From Candidatus Anoxychlamydiales bacterium (GTDB lineage Bacteria; Chlamydiota; Chlamydiia; Chlamydiales; SM23-39), in the NCBI GenBank assembly GCA_011064865.1, contig JAAKFX010000094.1, positions 1 to 6,095 on the forward strand: a stretch of DNA of 6,095 nt, given 5' to 3'. Of this stretch, positions 1-6,095 are shown one piece after another. The translations under genes were made by a program, and so were the position numbers. Position 1 is the stretch's first letter; each line of letters opens with the position of its first letter. Under the pieces are notes generated by a model. That model ran no database searches, had not been told where the DNA came from, and saw only the letters and a list, made by a program, of their open reading frames with translations.

Positions 1-2
1 CT

Positions 3-131
3 GCGACAGATACTCATTCTAAAAGCATATATATATACAAAATCACATTAAGAAGAAACACTGATAAAAAAAAAATTACTAACAACTCGATACTTTTAGA
101 AGATAAAAGCAAAAATTTAGGAGTTCAATAA
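3..131 (+). CDS. hrcA: HrcA heat-shock repressor, C-terminal end only (5' end outside window)
   Basis: An open frame enters from the left edge and encodes 42 residues before TAA at 129-131, immediately followed by the grpE ATG. The other two frames in this direction stop within the first 51 bases. The visible peptide begins ATDTHSKSIYIYKITLRR and continues as a Lys/Asn/Ser-rich tail. HrcA is the repressor that binds CIRCE operators upstream of heat-shock operons, and hrcA immediately precedes grpE-dnaK in Chlamydiota and many other bacteria. Chlamydial HrcA is known to carry a lineage-specific C-terminal extension that modulates repressor activity; this basic tail fits that position. The identity rests mainly on position, open frame and weak resemblance of the KSIYIYKITLR segment, because no DNA-binding or dimerisation domain is in view. 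A run of ten A (66-75) interrupts the tail. Confidence 0.72.
   Translation, partial: ATDTHSKSIYIYKITLRRNTDKKKITNNSILLEDKSKNLGVQ
66..75 (+). repeat. A10 homopolymer inside the hrcA tail
   Basis: Ten consecutive A residues encode Lys-Lys-Lys and the first base of an Ile codon, 18 codons before the hrcA stop. Loss of one A would replace the last 18 residues by about seven (LLTTRYF) and then stop; gain of one A would replace them by Asn-Tyr and then stop. Such tracts are known sites of polymerase slippage and indels, but in a genome this AT-rich they also arise by composition alone. Confidence 0.6.
119..123 (+). promoter_or_regulatory. Ribosome binding site of grpE, inside the hrcA 3' end
   Basis: AGGAG lies 8 nt before the ATG at 132 and within the last codons of hrcA. 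The hrcA TAA (129-131) and grpE ATG (132-134) are directly adjacent, so ribosomes finishing hrcA stop right beside the grpE initiation site. This supports translational coupling and fixes the grpE start. Confidence 0.8.
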
Positions 132-743
132 ATGAGTAAAAAAGAGAGAAAAAACAAGCAAACTCAGCTGCAAGAGGAGATAAAAGAGATTCAAAATAAG
201 TATCTTTGTACTCTAGCAGAGCTTGAAAATACTAGAAAAAGAATGCAAAAAGAGAAAACAGAATCATTGAGTTTTGCAATTGAGAGTACAATCTCTGAAT
301 TTTTACCATTGATAGATAATTTTGAAAACGCTCTAAATTTTGCAACTAATTCTTCTGAAGAGGTAAAAAATTGGGCAATGGGATTTCAAATGATTTTATC
401 GCAATTAAAAGAAATTTTACATAACCATGGAATTGTTGCGTATCACTCTGTTGGTAATAGTTTTGATCCCCATTATCATGAAGCTGTAGAAATTGTTGAG
501 ACAAATGACAATGCAGATGGCTCTATCATAGAAGAGTTTGCAAAAGGTTATAAAAGTGCGAAAAGAGTTATTCGCCCAGCTAGAGTAAAAGTTACAAAAA
601 AACCCTTAGAAAAAAAAGATGAAAAGGAAAATAAAAATACTCAAATTGAAGATTGTGAAGACAACACTACTAAAGATAGCAAAGAAGAGAGTATAGATAA
701 TTTTTCTAAGGAAGATCCAAAAGTTAATCAAATAAAAATATGA
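132..743 (+). CDS. grpE: GrpE, nucleotide exchange factor of DnaK
   Basis: GrpE is a cytoplasmic dimeric cochaperone that releases ADP from DnaK and so drives substrate release. The 203-residue product has the family's order: a charged coiled-coil helix (about 12-55, containing YLCTLAELENTRKRMQKE), the helical dimerisation segment (56-105), and the beta-wing carrying the GrpE signature (FDPHYHEAVEIVE at 111-123, then IIEEFAKGYK and RVIRPARVKV up to 154). VKNWAMGFQMIL at 78-89 is a chlamydial-type core. The start is supported by AGGAG 8 nt upstream. The N-terminal arm before the coiled coil is very short, while about 48 residues after the beta-wing form a highly charged Lys/Glu/Asp/Asn-rich tail that looks disordered; most GrpE proteins end soon after the wing. 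Its stop overlaps the dnaK ribosome binding site, so it is co-expressed with dnaK, presumably under HrcA control from a promoter upstream of the window. Confidence 0.97.
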   Translation: MSKKERKNKQTQLQEEIKEIQNKYLCTLAELENTRKRMQKEKTESLSFAIESTISEFLPLIDNFENALNFATNSSEEVKNWAMGFQMILSQLKEILHNHGIVAYHSVGNSFDPHYHEAVEIVETNDNADGSIIEEFAKGYKSAKRVIRPARVKVTKKPLEKKDEKENKNTQIEDCEDNTTKDSKEESIDNFSKEDPKVNQIKI

Positions 744-745
744 GG
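742..745 (+). promoter_or_regulatory. Ribosome binding site of dnaK overlapping the grpE stop
   Basis: GAGG shares its first two bases with the grpE TGA (741-743) and sits 5 nt before the dnaK ATG at 751. The tight overlap supports cotranscription and probable translational coupling of grpE and dnaK, and supports the chosen dnaK start. Confidence 0.7.
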
Positions 746-750
746 TAATT

Positions 751-2688
751 ATGAACAAAAAAAGTAAGAAAATAATAGGTATAGATTTAGGAACAACAAA
801 CTCTTGTGTTTCTATAATGGAGGGAGGATCTTACAAAGTTATAGCAAATGCAGAAGGTACAAGAACAACCCCTTCTGTAATATCTTATAAAGAGAAAGAG
901 AGATTAGTTGGAGTTCCTGCTAAAAGACAAGCTGTTACAAATCCTGAAAAAACTCTATTTTCAACAAAACGTTTTATTGGAAGGAAATTTGATGAAGTTC
1001 AAGATGAGATAAAAACAGTTCCATATAAAGTAGTAAAAGATTCGAATGGAAATGTAGTTTTTGAAATCGATGGAAAACAAATAACCCCAGAAGAAGCATC
1101 AGCACAAATTTTAATAAAAATGAAAGAGACTGCAGAAAACTATTTAGGAGAGACAATCACTGAAGCTGTTATTACAGTTCCAGCATATTTTAATGATTCT
1201 CAAAGACAATCTACAAAAGATGCGGGAAAGATTGCTGGCTTAGAAGTTAAAAGGATTATCCCTGAGCCGACAGCTGCAGCTTTAGCATATGGTTTAGATA
1301 AGAAACATGAGCAAAAAATAGCTGTATATGATCTCGGTGGAGGTACCTTTGATATTTCTATTATGGAAATCGGAGATGGTGTTTTTGAAGTATTATCTAC
1401 AAATGGAGACACTCATTTAGGTGGAGATGATTTTGATGGTAAAATCATTAAATGGATCTTAGAAGAGTTTCAAAAAGAAACTGGTATTGATCTATCAAAA
1501 GATAAGATGGCACTTCAAAGAGTAAAAGATGCAGCTGAGAAAGCTAAAATCGAGCTATCAGGAACACAATCTACAGATATTAGCCAACCATTTATAACAA
1601 TGGACGCTACAGGCCCTAAACACTTATCTTTAACACTTACTAGAGCTAAATTAGAAAATCTATGTCAAGATCTAATTGAAAGAACAAAAGAGCCGTGTGT
1701 AAAAGCTTTAAAAGATGCAGGACTTAGTGCTAGTGATATTAACACAGTAATTGTAGTCGGTGGAATGACAAGAATGCCATCTGTTAAAGAAATGGTAAAA
1801 TCTATATTTGGAAAAGAGCCTGATCAAGGAATAAATCCTGATGAAGCTGTTTCAACAGGAGCTGCAATTCAAGGTGGTATTTTAGGTGGAGATGTAAAAG
1901 ATGTCCTTCTTTTAGATGTTGTGCCTTTAACTTTAGGAATTGAAACGCTCGGTGGTGTTCTAACTCCTTTAATTGAGAGAAACACAACAATTCCAACACA
2001 AAAAAAGCAAATCTTTTCGACAGCATCTGATAATCAACCCGCAGTTACTATTGTTGTCATTCAAGGTGAAAGACCGATGGCGAAAGACAACAAAGAGATT
2101 GGTAGATTTGATTTAACAGATATTCCACCAGCACCTAGAGGCGTACCTCAAATTGAAGTATGTTTTGATTTAAATGCTGATGGAATTTTAAGTGTTTCAG
2201 CTAAAGATAAACAATCTGGCAAAGAGCAAAAAATCCGAATTGAAGCCAAATCTGGGCTGTCTGATGAAGATATAAAAGTAAAAGTTGAAGAAGCAGAAAA
2301 GCACAAAGAAGAAGATAAAAAGAAAAAAGAGCAAATCGATACTAAAAACGAAGCTGAAGCGACAGTATTTAGAGCAGAAAAAGCTATAACTGACTACAAA
2401 GATAAGCTCCCTTCTAATATATCATCTGAGATTCAAACAAGAATCGACAAAGTAAAAGAAGCTATAAAAGCAGATGATACAGCTACAATAAAAACAGCTA
2501 TGACAGATCTTCAAACTCATATGCAAAAAATTGGTGAAGAGCTTCAAAAAGCTCAAGGAGCTCAAAATCCAAAAGCTGGAGCTGCAAAGCCTGAGGCAGG
2601 AGCACCTAATACAGAGAATAAAGACTCTGCAAAAAAAGAAGATATTGAAGAGGCTGAAGCTGAAATTATAGAAGATGAAAAAAAGTAA
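751..2688 (+). CDS. dnaK: DnaK, Hsp70 molecular chaperone
   Basis: DnaK is the cytoplasmic ATP-dependent Hsp70 that binds exposed hydrophobic segments, working with DnaJ and GrpE. The 645-residue product is full length for the family. All three Hsp70 signatures are present: IDLGTTNS (11-18), YDLGGGTFDISI (193-204) and VIVVGGMTRMPSV (333-345). Also visible are the ATPase Lys73 (STKRFIGR), the proline-switch Pro144 (TVPAYFNDSQ), Thr199, and the insert typical of Gram-negative DnaK (DKMALQRVKDAAEKAKIELS, 251-270). The interdomain linker DVLLLDVVPL (384-392) leads into the beta substrate-binding domain (about 393-505), then the helical lid (506-600), a Gly/Ala/Pro-rich linker (602-620) and an acidic end with EEAEAEIIEDE (633-643). 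The tail matches the chlamydial type (IEDADVEI) in style. There is no truncation or missing key residue. It is the last gene of the operon and is followed by a hairpin terminator. Confidence 0.99.
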   Translation: MNKKSKKIIGIDLGTTNSCVSIMEGGSYKVIANAEGTRTTPSVISYKEKERLVGVPAKRQAVTNPEKTLFSTKRFIGRKFDEVQDEIKTVPYKVVKDSNGNVVFEIDGKQITPEEASAQILIKMKETAENYLGETITEAVITVPAYFNDSQRQSTKDAGKIAGLEVKRIIPEPTAAALAYGLDKKHEQKIAVYDLGGGTFDISIMEIGDGVFEVLSTNGDTHLGGDDFDGKIIKWILEEFQKETGIDLSKDKMALQRVKDAAEKAKIELSGTQSTDISQPFITMDATGPKHLSLTLTRAKLENLCQDLIERTKEPCVKALKDAGLSASDINTVIVVGGMTRMPSVKEMVKSIFGKEPDQGINPDEAVSTGAAIQGGILGGDVKDVLLLDVVPLTLGIETLGGVLTPLIERNTTIPTQKKQIFSTASDNQPAVTIVVIQGERPMAKDNKEIGRFDLTDIPPAPRGVPQIEVCFDLNADGILSVSAKDKQSGKEQKIRIEAKSGLSDEDIKVKVEEAEKHKEEDKKKKEQIDTKNEAEATVFRAEKAITDYKDKLPSNISSEIQTRIDKVKEAIKADDTATIKTAMTDLQTHMQKIGEELQKAQGAQNPKAGAAKPEAGAPNTENKDSAKKEDIEEAEAEIIEDEKK

Positions 2689-2691
2689 ATT

Positions 2692-2709
2692 TTTGAATTT
2701 TAATTCAAA
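2692..2709. other. Short AT-rich dyad just after dnaK
   Basis: TTTGAATT (2692-2699) and AATTCAAA (2702-2709) are perfect inverted repeats separated by two T. With only two G:C pairs possible and a minimal loop, the RNA hairpin would be weak. It may be chance in AT-rich DNA or may help shield the dnaK mRNA 3' end upstream of the main terminator. Confidence 0.3.
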
Positions 2710-2729
2710 GAATTTCATCTAATAAATCG

Positions 2730-2760
2730 AAATAAGGCGGCTAAAATAGCTGCCTTATTT
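2730..2760. terminator. Bidirectional intrinsic terminator between dnaK and the GH3 gene
   Basis: The arms AAATAAGGCGGCT (2730-2742) and AGCTGCCTTATTT (2748-2760) pair over 13 bp, the only imperfection being one G:T opposition (a G-U wobble in the plus-strand RNA), around a 5-nt loop AAAAT. The GC-rich centre flanked by A runs on the left and T runs on the right gives a U-rich 3' side in either direction, as expected for a shared terminator between convergent genes. It lies 42 nt past the dnaK stop and 31 nt past the GH3 stop read on the minus strand. The U tract is short and partly inside the stem. Confidence 0.85.
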
Positions 2761-2790
2761 ATTGTCTAAATACTCTTAAACTTTTGTTTT

Positions 2791-4380
2791 TTATAAAGAT
2801 TTGATATCTATTGGTAAAATACCGGTAGCATTATTATCTCTAAAAATACACTCAAAAGATGTAAAATAAGCATATTCATCTTCTTGATAAGCTAAAATAA
2901 TATTATCAAAATTTTTAAAATGTTTTAAAAAATACGGGGATGCAAACAAAACAATAGTTGTTTTTTGAGGATCTAAAAGGTATATTTTTTCTAAAAATAC
3001 GTCTGTAATATCAGATTCAAAAACGTTAAATATAACATTTCTATATTCACAATATTCTTGCAGTTTTTCATAAAAAAATGAAAAACAATCAATATGAAAA
3101 TCTAAAAGTTCTTGAACAAATGGATCTTTTTCAAAATTTTCTTTTGAAGATACATATATAAAATTATTAAATATATTGAAGGGCAATTGATTTTTATTTT
3201 TAACGATGGTTATAGAATTAGAAAAAAGATCTTCCTTCAATTTAGAAATTTTTGAATTGAAAAAGATTTTCGGATTATAATCCCCTACAAATCTATTTTC
3301 AAAAAGATTTAGTCTCTCTTTAGCTTCTAAAATTTTTAAAACATGTCTATCTAGCTTTTCTATATCTAATTTATTTTCAAGATAAGCATTTTTTATAGCT
3401 TGAAATGCTTTAGGAATTTGATTTTTCAAAATATCATCGACATTAGGATTTATATGATCACCATATAATAAAATATCATGTCCGGCTGTATGCGATAATA
3501 GGGCTATATCTTCTATGCTGTAGTGATTTGTCAGAGCTTTCATATTTAAAGCATCAGTAATCAAAAGATTTTTAAAATTCATATCATCTATTAAAATATC
3601 TATAATCTCTTTAGACATAGTAGCTGGCAGATCAGATATATTTTTAAAGATGATATGAGCTGACATTATAGCCTGAGCATTTTGATCTATTAAAAATTTA
3701 TATGGATAAAACTCTATCTCATCTAATCTTTGTCTTTCATGATAGGCTACTGGTAGATCTAAATGTGGATCTACACTAACATCTCCATATCCTGGAAAAT
3801 GTTTTAGACATGCTATAATATTTTGATCTTGCATACCTTTCATTATTTGATATGCTTTTTTTGTAACAATTTTTCTATCATCAGAAAAAGAGCGCATATT
3901 TATAGTTGGATTATTTGGATTATTATTAATATCAACAACTGGCGCTAAATTTATATGAACACCGACAGCTTTTAGCTCTTTTGCGATCTCTTTGCCCATT
4001 TCATATAAAAAAGTATCATTTTGAATGGCTCCGAGAGTCATATTTTTAGGAAAAGAGATAGTGTTTTCCATTCGCATACCAAGACCCCACTCAGCATCAG
4101 CAGCGACAAGCAATGGATATTTGGAGAATTTTTGTAAATTGTTTAAAAACTCTATTTGAGATTTAGGATCTGAGGCTTTTATGATAACATTTGAGATATG
4201 AAAATTTTCTATTAAATATTTCACGTCTTTTAAGTGATTATCATCTCTTTTAGGACAGGCTGGGATCATAAAAAGCTGCCCTATTTTTTCATCTAAAGAC
4301 ATATTAGCTAAAATCTTTTCAGCTACACTTTGAGAAAATAAAAAAAATGGAAAAAGCAAAACTATAAATATATAGCGCAT
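2791..4380 (-). CDS. Secreted glycoside hydrolase family 3, probable beta-N-acetylglucosaminidase (NagZ type)
   Basis: GH3 beta-N-acetylglucosaminidases remove non-reducing terminal GlcNAc, typically from peptidoglycan fragments. The 529-residue product starts with a likely signal peptide (hydrophobic 3-16, possible cleavage near SVA-E at 18-21), implying export, unlike the cytosolic E. coli NagZ. The TIM-barrel domain (about 22-360) shows EKIGQLFMIP (31-40), AADAEWGLGMRM (93-104), KHFPGYGD (193-200), the loop pair Asp204/His206 (VDPHLDLP) that matches the NagZ acid/base dyad, and LLITDALNM with nucleophile Asp276. A shorter second domain follows (about 375-529; SITIVKNKNQLP at 389-400, ending ATGILPIDI), as in two-domain GH3 enzymes. 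The usual GHGD motif reads GYGD here. The DAEWGLGMR segment resembles Bacteroidetes GH3 proteins. The start is supported by AAAGGA 7-8 nt upstream. Substrate is inferred; a different beta-glycosidase specificity cannot be excluded. The gene lies 68 nt downstream of the rseP-like gene and converges on dnaK. Confidence 0.9.
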   Translation of the reverse strand: MRYIFIVLLFPFFLFSQSVAEKILANMSLDEKIGQLFMIPACPKRDDNHLKDVKYLIENFHISNVIIKASDPKSQIEFLNNLQKFSKYPLLVAADAEWGLGMRMENTISFPKNMTLGAIQNDTFLYEMGKEIAKELKAVGVHINLAPVVDINNNPNNPTINMRSFSDDRKIVTKKAYQIMKGMQDQNIIACLKHFPGYGDVSVDPHLDLPVAYHERQRLDEIEFYPYKFLIDQNAQAIMSAHIIFKNISDLPATMSKEIIDILIDDMNFKNLLITDALNMKALTNHYSIEDIALLSHTAGHDILLYGDHINPNVDDILKNQIPKAFQAIKNAYLENKLDIEKLDRHVLKILEAKERLNLFENRFVGDYNPKIFFNSKISKLKEDLFSNSITIVKNKNQLPFNIFNNFIYVSSKENFEKDPFVQELLDFHIDCFSFFYEKLQEYCEYRNVIFNVFESDITDVFLEKIYLLDPQKTTIVLFASPYFLKHFKNFDNIILAYQEDEYAYFTSFECIFRDNNATGILPIDIKSL

Positions 4381-4383
4381 AAA

Positions 4384-4416
4384 ATATCCTTTAGGAAAAA
4401 TTTTTCAAAAGGATAT
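4384..4416 (-). promoter_or_regulatory. Dyad that can pair with the GH3 ribosome binding site
   Basis: Read on the minus strand, ATATCCTTT (4416-4408) and AAAGGATAT (4392-4384) are perfect 9-nt inverted repeats. Between them lies a second palindrome, GAAAAATTTTTC (4406-4395). In the transcript this folds into a hairpin of about 13 pairs with a small 1x2 internal loop and an AAUU tip. The right arm contains the complete Shine-Dalgarno AAAGGA, and the GH3 AUG begins three bases after the stem, so the folded form would hide the ribosome binding site. The left arm CCUUU mimics the anti-Shine-Dalgarno end of 16S rRNA. Possible roles are an RNA thermometer or translational switch, a DNA operator, or a weak hairpin after the upstream protease gene. 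The dyad is seen directly; function is inferred. Confidence 0.5.
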
Positions 4417-4448
4417 CAATGGATAAAAAAAATTAAAAGATATTTTTT

Positions 4449-6095
4449 TTAAAAAAAGTTATTCACTATTCTTAAAATGTCATGAAAAGTAACAAAAATA
4501 ATCCCACCGATTAATAGCACAACAAACGGAATTGTCAACCTTTCCATAGTTTTAGCTTTAATAGGTTTTTTAGTTATCATTTCAACTATTGAAAAAACTA
4601 TATGCCCACCGTCTAAAACAGGCACTGGAAGAAGATTTAAAAAACCTAAATTTAAGCTAATAAATCCAAGCCAATATAAAGCCTCTAGAGGACCCTGGCT
4701 CCAAGATATTTTAACAACATGCACTATTCCAATAGGTCCTGCTAAATGTTTGGGACTTACAAGCCCTGTTATTAAACCAACAAAAGTTCGAATAGTCTCA
4801 GTAAAACCATCGGAAAACATTTGCACAGGATTTGGATTATATTTAATAATTTTGCGCTCTAATGATATGCCTAATATTTTTTTGTTAGTTTCATAATCAA
4901 ATTGTGTCAAAGCTTCAGCTTTTTTTACTGGATCTTTTATCGCTTCAACGTTTTGTTGAAAAAGCAACAAGTTTTTAGCAAAAGATTCATCGATTTTTGC
5001 TAAAGTTTTATAGCTCATAGGCTCAATCGGTTTTAAAAGATGCAAATTATTAGAAGATAAAATCTGTTTATTAGTTCCTATATATTTGACTATTTGATTC
5101 AAGCTTTTAATATCTAAATTTTTATCAAAATCTTTATCGATCTCTTTATAAGAGATTTTTGTTAAAATTTTAGGATCTCTTTGAGCAATTAATAAAATTT
5201 TAGGATTTTGAAAATTAGTTAAAATATTTGAGCCATTTGTGATTTTATCGCCACCAATCGTTAAAATTTTATCACCCTTTTTTAAAGCTACGCTATAGGC
5301 ATTTCTAGAATTTAAAAAACTAAGAGCTTTGCTTTCATCGATGAAATTTAAAGATTTTATAATTTCTCCATCTTCATCAAAATGATATGGAATAATATTT
5401 AGATCATTTAGATTCGTTTTGATATTAGAAAAGTATCTGTAATCATCTAATTCATTTTTGAAATATGAAGATAGTTTTAAATCAGCAATTTTTACTAGAT
5501 TAATATTTGTATGAAAAACTTGATCATCTCTTTGAACAGTTAAAAAGGCTCTATTTGAATTTAAAATTTCACTTAGTTGACTATCTGAAAATAAAAGCTC
5601 ACCATTTGCCCAAAGTAGCCTATCTCCACTCTCAATACCTGAGTTTTTTATAACTGGACTACCTTGAGAAGTTAATTCTTTATCATAGATGAGATAGCCA
5701 GCGGGCTGCTTTATGCCAATTGTTGAAAAATCTTTATTTAGTGGATAAGTATTTAATGTGTAATCAAAAGGAGCTTTTTTATTTTGAAGATAGTTGATCT
5801 TATAACCTTCAATCTCAATTTGTTTGCTACTTGTAACTGATGAATATAAAATATCTCTAAAACCTGTATATTTTTTATTGTTATATTTAACTATCTCATC
5901 ACCAGGGCGAACTTTTAAATCGTAGAGCTCTGATTTATGATCTATATACCCAATTTTTTTTGTAAATTCATTAAAAGGTTTATCTCTACCACCCAAGCCC
6001 CAAATAGCTAAAAATACTAAAAAAGCAAAAACTAAATTTACTAAAGGCCCCATTAAAGAGACTTTTATTCTTTGAAGTGGTTTTTTTCCAAAAAA
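4449..6095 (-). CDS. rseP: RseP/S2P-type intramembrane zinc metalloprotease with PDZ modules (5' end outside window)
   Basis: Site-2 proteases cut substrate transmembrane helices in the inner membrane. The frame stays open to the right edge: 14 codons (FFGKKPLQRIKVSL) precede the Met at 6053, matching the family's conserved lead-in to the MGPLVNLVFA helix, so this Met is internal. Of 548 visible residues: a membrane helix at 18-34; three PDZ-like GD-core segments (VRPGDEIV near 62-69, IESGDRLL near 154-161, LKKGDKIL near 271-278); a linker of about 100 residues; then the second catalytic motif NLLPVPVLDGGH at 487-498 with zinc-ligand Asp495, and a last helix at about 521-538. The HExxH helix lies outside the window, so catalytic competence is only half verified. 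E. coli RseP has about 450 residues and two PDZ domains; this one, like chlamydial homologues of about 620, is longer. The next gene on the same strand begins 68 nt downstream. Confidence 0.95.
   Translation of the reverse strand, partial: FFGKKPLQRIKVSLMGPLVNLVFAFLVFLAIWGLGGRDKPFNEFTKKIGYIDHKSELYDLKVRPGDEIVKYNNKKYTGFRDILYSSVTSSKQIEIEGYKINYLQNKKAPFDYTLNTYPLNKDFSTIGIKQPAGYLIYDKELTSQGSPVIKNSGIESGDRLLWANGELLFSDSQLSEILNSNRAFLTVQRDDQVFHTNINLVKIADLKLSSYFKNELDDYRYFSNIKTNLNDLNIIPYHFDEDGEIIKSLNFIDESKALSFLNSRNAYSVALKKGDKILTIGGDKITNGSNILTNFQNPKILLIAQRDPKILTKISYKEIDKDFDKNLDIKSLNQIVKYIGTNKQILSSNNLHLLKPIEPMSYKTLAKIDESFAKNLLLFQQNVEAIKDPVKKAEALTQFDYETNKKILGISLERKIIKYNPNPVQMFSDGFTETIRTFVGLITGLVSPKHLAGPIGIVHVVKISWSQGPLEALYWLGFISLNLGFLNLLPVPVLDGGHIVFSIVEMITKKPIKAKTMERLTIPFVVLLIGGIIFVTFHDILRIVNNFF

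Noticed and set aside
27..37. Short TA dinucleotide run
   Set aside because: About five units, encoding Ile-Tyr-Ile-Tyr inside the hrcA end; too short to call a functional microsatellite.
1..131. Promoter or CIRCE operator directly in front of grpE
   Set aside because: I found no TTAGCACTC/GAGTGCTAA-like pair, and the stretch is an open coding frame (hrcA end). The operon promoter must lie upstream of the window.
974..2026. Three short minus-strand open frames within dnaK (974-1156, 1200-1412, 1802-2026)
   Set aside because: All are fully antisense to a strongly conserved gene and show low-complexity translations without any family motif.
2422..2718. 98-residue minus-strand open frame rich in Phe, Cys and Leu
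   Set aside because: It lies antisense to the dnaK lid region, its composition follows from the reverse complement of Lys/Glu/Ala-rich codons, and it would have to cross the dnaK stop; it has no recognisable domain.
4425..4456. A8/T8 repeats and the T8A7 tract around the protease stop as a terminator
   Set aside because: The stems would be only A-U pairs, too weak for an intrinsic terminator, and such tracts are expected by chance at this base composition.
6051..6053. Met at 6053 as the start of the site-2 protease
   Set aside because: The frame is open upstream to the window edge and the 14 extra residues match the conserved family lead-in; the HExxH helix must lie further upstream.
1..6095. 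A previously undescribed multigene system
   Set aside because: All four complete or partial genes of size belong to known families in plausible order; there is no orphan cluster, repeat array or toxin-antitoxin-like pair in the window.

Overview
This is an AT-rich window (about 30% GC by eye) whose proteins read as a low-GC member of the Chlamydiota, more likely an environmental or endosymbiotic lineage than Chlamydia itself. The evidence is the gene order hrcA-grpE-dnaK, a GrpE with the chlamydial-type core (VKNWAMGF, EEFAKGYK), a DnaK that closely follows the chlamydial sequence through the ATPase and substrate-binding domains and ends in the same kind of acidic IEEAEAEI tail, and a long site-2 protease with several PDZ-like modules. 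I assign the phylum by recalled family resemblance, not by a search; genus is not resolvable here.

Layout. Plus strand, 3-2688: the tail of the heat-shock repressor gene hrcA (its stop codon directly abuts the grpE ATG), then grpE, then dnaK, all tightly packed and almost certainly one transcript. A 102-nt convergent gap (2689-2790) holds a strong bidirectional hairpin terminator. Minus strand, 4380-2791: a secreted family 3 glycoside hydrolase, probably a beta-N-acetylglucosaminidase (NagZ type). Minus strand, 6095-4449: an RseP/S2P intramembrane metalloprotease whose N-terminal part, including the zinc-binding HExxH helix, lies beyond the right edge. A 68-nt gap separates the protease gene from the glycosidase gene and carries a dyad that can pair with the glycosidase ribosome binding site.

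How the genes work together: HrcA represses its own operon, GrpE is the nucleotide exchange factor of DnaK, and DnaK is the major Hsp70. The minus-strand pair is an envelope module: an inner-membrane protease and an exported muropeptide or amino-sugar hydrolase. I see no mobile element, tRNA, rRNA, CRISPR array or obviously novel multigene system. The points most worth a second look are the RBS-pairing hairpin in front of the glycosidase gene, the A10 tract inside the HrcA regulatory tail, the unusual GrpE C-terminal extension, and the Bacteroidetes-like features of the exported GH3 enzyme.
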